This document shows positions 5,277 to 6,590 of a DNA stretch of 6,590 bases, piece after piece (position 1 is the stretch's first letter; every line of letters starts with the position of its first letter). Under the pieces are notes generated by a model. It worked only from the letters and a program-made list of their open reading frames with translations. It had not been told where the DNA came from and made no database searches. This DNA is from Phenylobacterium sp. CCH9-H3 (GTDB lineage Bacteria > Pseudomonadota > Alphaproteobacteria > Caulobacterales > Caulobacteraceae), in the NCBI RefSeq assembly GCF_001557235.1, contig NZ_LSJI01000179.1:1-6590 (forward strand). The letters run 5' to 3'. Position numbers and translations under genes: made by a program.

Positions 5277-6103
5277 CGGATCGGCAGACTTCAGGGACGA
5301 ACGGTGGACTTTCCGTGACGGACGGGAAGGGGGACGGGCCGTTCTTTGCCGCCACTGGAGCCGCACTGTTTCTCTTCGCGCTGGTGAACACCTTCAGCGT
5401 CCTGGACGATATGAAGGGCGCTGGCCGTCGGTTGGACTTCTGGGAGCCGTTCGTCTGGGAAACCACGAGCGTCGTGGTGATCCTCGCCATGATGCCGACC
5501 TTCACGGCGCTGGTCCGGCGGGTCTGGCCGCTGGACCCGCCATGGCCGCGCGCGGCGGCGGTCCATCTCGCCGGTCTCCTGATCTTCGCGGTGGTTCACA
5601 TCACGGCCATGGGCGCAGCGCGCTGGGCGGTCTACGCCACGGTGGGGGCTCACTACTCGCCATTTTGGCCGCTGGCCAATTTCATCTACGAGTTCCGCAA
5701 GGACGCTCTCGCTTATGCCGGCTTCCTGCTCCTCTACGTGCTGTGGCGACAGCATCTGCGGCCGCGAACGGAAACCGCCGCGGCGCCGGAGGCGATCGAG
5801 GTGCGTGACGGCGCCCGCCGGTTCTTCGTGCCCCTCCTCGAACTGGCGTGGATCGAGGCGGCGGGCAACTACGTCGAGTTGCACCGCGGAGAGAACCGCA
5901 TCCTGCACCGCGCGGCTCTGAGTGACATCGAAAGGCAGTTGGAAGGCGCGGGTTTCGTCCGGATCCACCGATCGCGGCTCGTGCGCAGGGCCGCCATCGT
6001 CCAGGTCGAATCCAAGCCGTCCGGCGACTATGTTGTTCGGCTCGCGGGCGGGCGCGAGCTTGCGGGTTCTCGGCGTTACCGGCGCCCGCTACTCGACCCG
6101 TGA
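5273..6103 (+). CDS. Membrane-anchored LytTR-family DNA-binding regulator
   Basis: A 276-residue protein is read from GTG at 5273, chosen because GGAG (5264-5267) lies 5 bases upstream. A second GTG at 5315 is a possible alternative start and keeps every domain. Four hydrophobic helices are visible near residues 24-43, 62-81, 94-116 and 143-158. A linker (160-172) leads to a C-terminal LytTR domain (about 175-276) with the family features FVPLLELAWIEAAGNYVELH, then HRAALSDIERQL and FVRIHRSRLV. LytTR domains bind DNA direct repeats through a beta fold. There is no receiver domain, so the signal is probably sensed in or at the membrane rather than by phosphorylation. The divergent acyltransferase gene 86 bases away is the obvious candidate target; autoregulation is also plausible. 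What it senses cannot be told from sequence. Confidence 0.88.
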   Translation: MTDRQTSGTNGGLSVTDGKGDGPFFAATGAALFLFALVNTFSVLDDMKGAGRRLDFWEPFVWETTSVVVILAMMPTFTALVRRVWPLDPPWPRAAAVHLAGLLIFAVVHITAMGAARWAVYATVGAHYSPFWPLANFIYEFRKDALAYAGFLLLYVLWRQHLRPRTETAAAPEAIEVRDGARRFFVPLLELAWIEAAGNYVELHRGENRILHRAALSDIERQLEGAGFVRIHRSRLVRRAAIVQVESKPSGDYVVRLAGGRELAGSRRYRRPLLDP

Positions 6104-6112
6104 TCGCGCGGC

Positions 6113-6141
6113 TTGATCGGACCGCCTCGCCCGACTAGAAA
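6113..6141 (+). promoter_or_regulatory. Putative sigma-70-type promoter of tRNA-His
   Basis: TTGATC (6113-6118) and TAGAAA (6136-6141) are spaced by 17 bases. Initiation would fall near 6148, about 9 bases before the mature tRNA 5' end. It lies in the 53-base gap after the LytTR gene, with no terminator between them, so read-through from that gene is also possible. Confidence 0.55.
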
Positions 6142-6156
6142 GCGCGCTCGCGATGC

Positions 6157-6233
6157 GCCGCCCTAGCTCAGTTGGTTAGAGCGCCAGATTGTGGCTCTGG
6201 AGGTCTCCCGTTCGATCCGGGAGGGCGGTACCA
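6157..6233 (+). tRNA. tRNA-His (anticodon GTG), alphaproteobacterial type without G-1
   Basis: A complete 77-nt cloverleaf is present. The acceptor GCCGCCC (6157-6163) pairs with GGGCGGT (6223-6229), giving a G1-U72 wobble. The discriminator is A73 (6230) and CCA is encoded (6231-6233). The D-arm is GCTCAGTTGGTTAGAGC. The anticodon arm is CCAGATTGTGGCTCTGG with GTG at 6191-6193. The T-arm is TCCCG/CGGGA with loop TTCGATC. The base before the 5' end is C, so no G-1 is templated, unlike E. coli tRNA-His (G-1:C73). A73 without G-1 is a known alphaproteobacterial trait. Confidence 0.96.
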
Positions 6234-6239
6234 TCGCTC

Positions 6240-6263
6240 CGACGTTGAAACGTCGAGAGTTTT
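6240..6263 (+). terminator. Possible weak terminator after tRNA-His
   Basis: CGACGT/ACGTCG (6240-6245 with 6250-6255, loop TGAA) forms a 6-bp hairpin, and TTTT follows at 6260-6263 after AGAG. The stem is short and the T-run is displaced, so efficiency would be modest. It lies between tRNA-His and the end of the convergent minus-strand gene, where a terminator is expected. Confidence 0.4.
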
Positions 6264-6274
6264 CGGAAAATCGG

Positions 6275-6590
6275 CTAGGCCGCGGGACGCGGCGACGGAG
6301 GCGGGTCGGGCGGCGCTGCCGCCTGCCGCATCTCGTGGGCCGCACGCAAGGCCTCGGCGGTGGCGGCGTCGGCGGGGAAGAAGGTCTCGAGCGTTAGCTC
6401 CGAGAGCGTGATGTCGACCGGCGTGCCGAAGACGGTGGTCGTCCCGAACAGGGAGAGCAGGGTGTCACCCGCCATCAGTTGGAACGGGATCACCACATTG
6501 CCGAAGTCCTCAGGGCGGCGGTCCGGCGCGGGCGGACGCGGATAGCCCCGGATCTCCTCGATCAGCGCCAGGAGCCCCGGATCGGCGGGG
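6275..6590 (-). CDS. C-terminal part of a probable XRE-family regulator with MmyB-like ligand-binding domain
   Basis: The minus-strand frame is open from the right edge to TAG at 6277-6275, about 104 codons; the gene start lies outside the window. Reading in, it gives LLALIEEIRGYPRPP, then DFGNVVIPFQLMAGDTLLS, then TTVFGTPVDITLSELTLETF and FPADAATAEALRAA, ending in a proline-rich tail. The phrases TTVFGTPVD(I/V)TL and FFPADAATAEALR are, as I recall them, typical of the C-terminus of proteobacterial helix-turn-helix regulators carrying the MmyB-like ligand-binding domain. In such proteins the helix-turn-helix is N-terminal, which here would lie beyond the window. A GTG at 6496 could start a shorter frame but would cut the domain, so it was not used. 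Ligand and targets are unknown. Convergent with tRNA-His. Confidence 0.6.
   Translation of the reverse strand, partial: PADPGLLALIEEIRGYPRPPAPDRRPEDFGNVVIPFQLMAGDTLLSLFGTTTVFGTPVDITLSELTLETFFPADAATAEALRAAHEMRQAAAPPDPPPSPRPAA

Noticed and set aside
5187..5366. N-terminal extension of the acyltransferase to 5366
   Set aside because: It would overlap the divergent LytTR gene and adds only low-complexity basic sequence, while the start at 5186 has a good ribosome-binding site and begins at the family motif.

Overview
The window is GC-rich (roughly two thirds G+C) chromosomal DNA. It looks like an alphaproteobacterium of the Caulobacterales type (Caulobacter/Phenylobacterium/Brevundimonas relatives). 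Three things point there: a short RNase E/G paralogue overlapping a yacG-like zinc-ribbon gene next to tRNA-Phe, a tRNA-His with A73 and no encoded G-1, and an exbB-exbD-tonB operon whose ExbB starts with a cleavable signal peptide. The genus is inferred from gene content and sequence style; no database search was run.

Layout from left to right. Positions 1-957 hold the 3' part of a ribonuclease E/G-family gene that enters from the left edge. It overlaps by 4 bases (ATGA) a 55-residue YacG-type zinc protein (954-1121). A tRNA-Phe(GAA) follows at 1205-1280 with its own promoter-like sequence. About 630 bases without a convincing gene (1281-1910) come next, holding several inverted repeats, one of them a perfect 8-bp dyad of the CTGC-N3-GCAG type. 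The exbB-exbD-tonB operon (1911-3965) has very short gaps and ends at a strong intrinsic terminator (3997-4032). Convergent to it on the minus strand is a membrane acyltransferase of the acyltransferase-3 family (5186-4038). It is divergent from a four-helix membrane protein carrying a C-terminal LytTR DNA-binding domain (5273-6103). A tRNA-His(GTG) follows (6157-6233), and the window closes with the 3' end of a minus-strand gene (6590-6275) that resembles the C-terminus of XRE regulators with an MmyB-like ligand-binding domain.

How the genes work together. ExbB, ExbD and TonB form the proton-driven inner-membrane motor that powers TonB-dependent outer-membrane receptors; all the residues expected for function are visible. 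The acyltransferase and the LytTR membrane protein share an 86-bp intergenic region, so the LytTR protein may control the acyltransferase and itself; that link is inferred. The RNase E/G paralogue and YacG are translationally coupled housekeeping genes. No mobile element, CRISPR array or clear sign of horizontal transfer was seen. The points most worth a second look are the LytTR/acyltransferase pair, the structured region upstream of exbB, and the altered active site of the RNase E/G paralogue.
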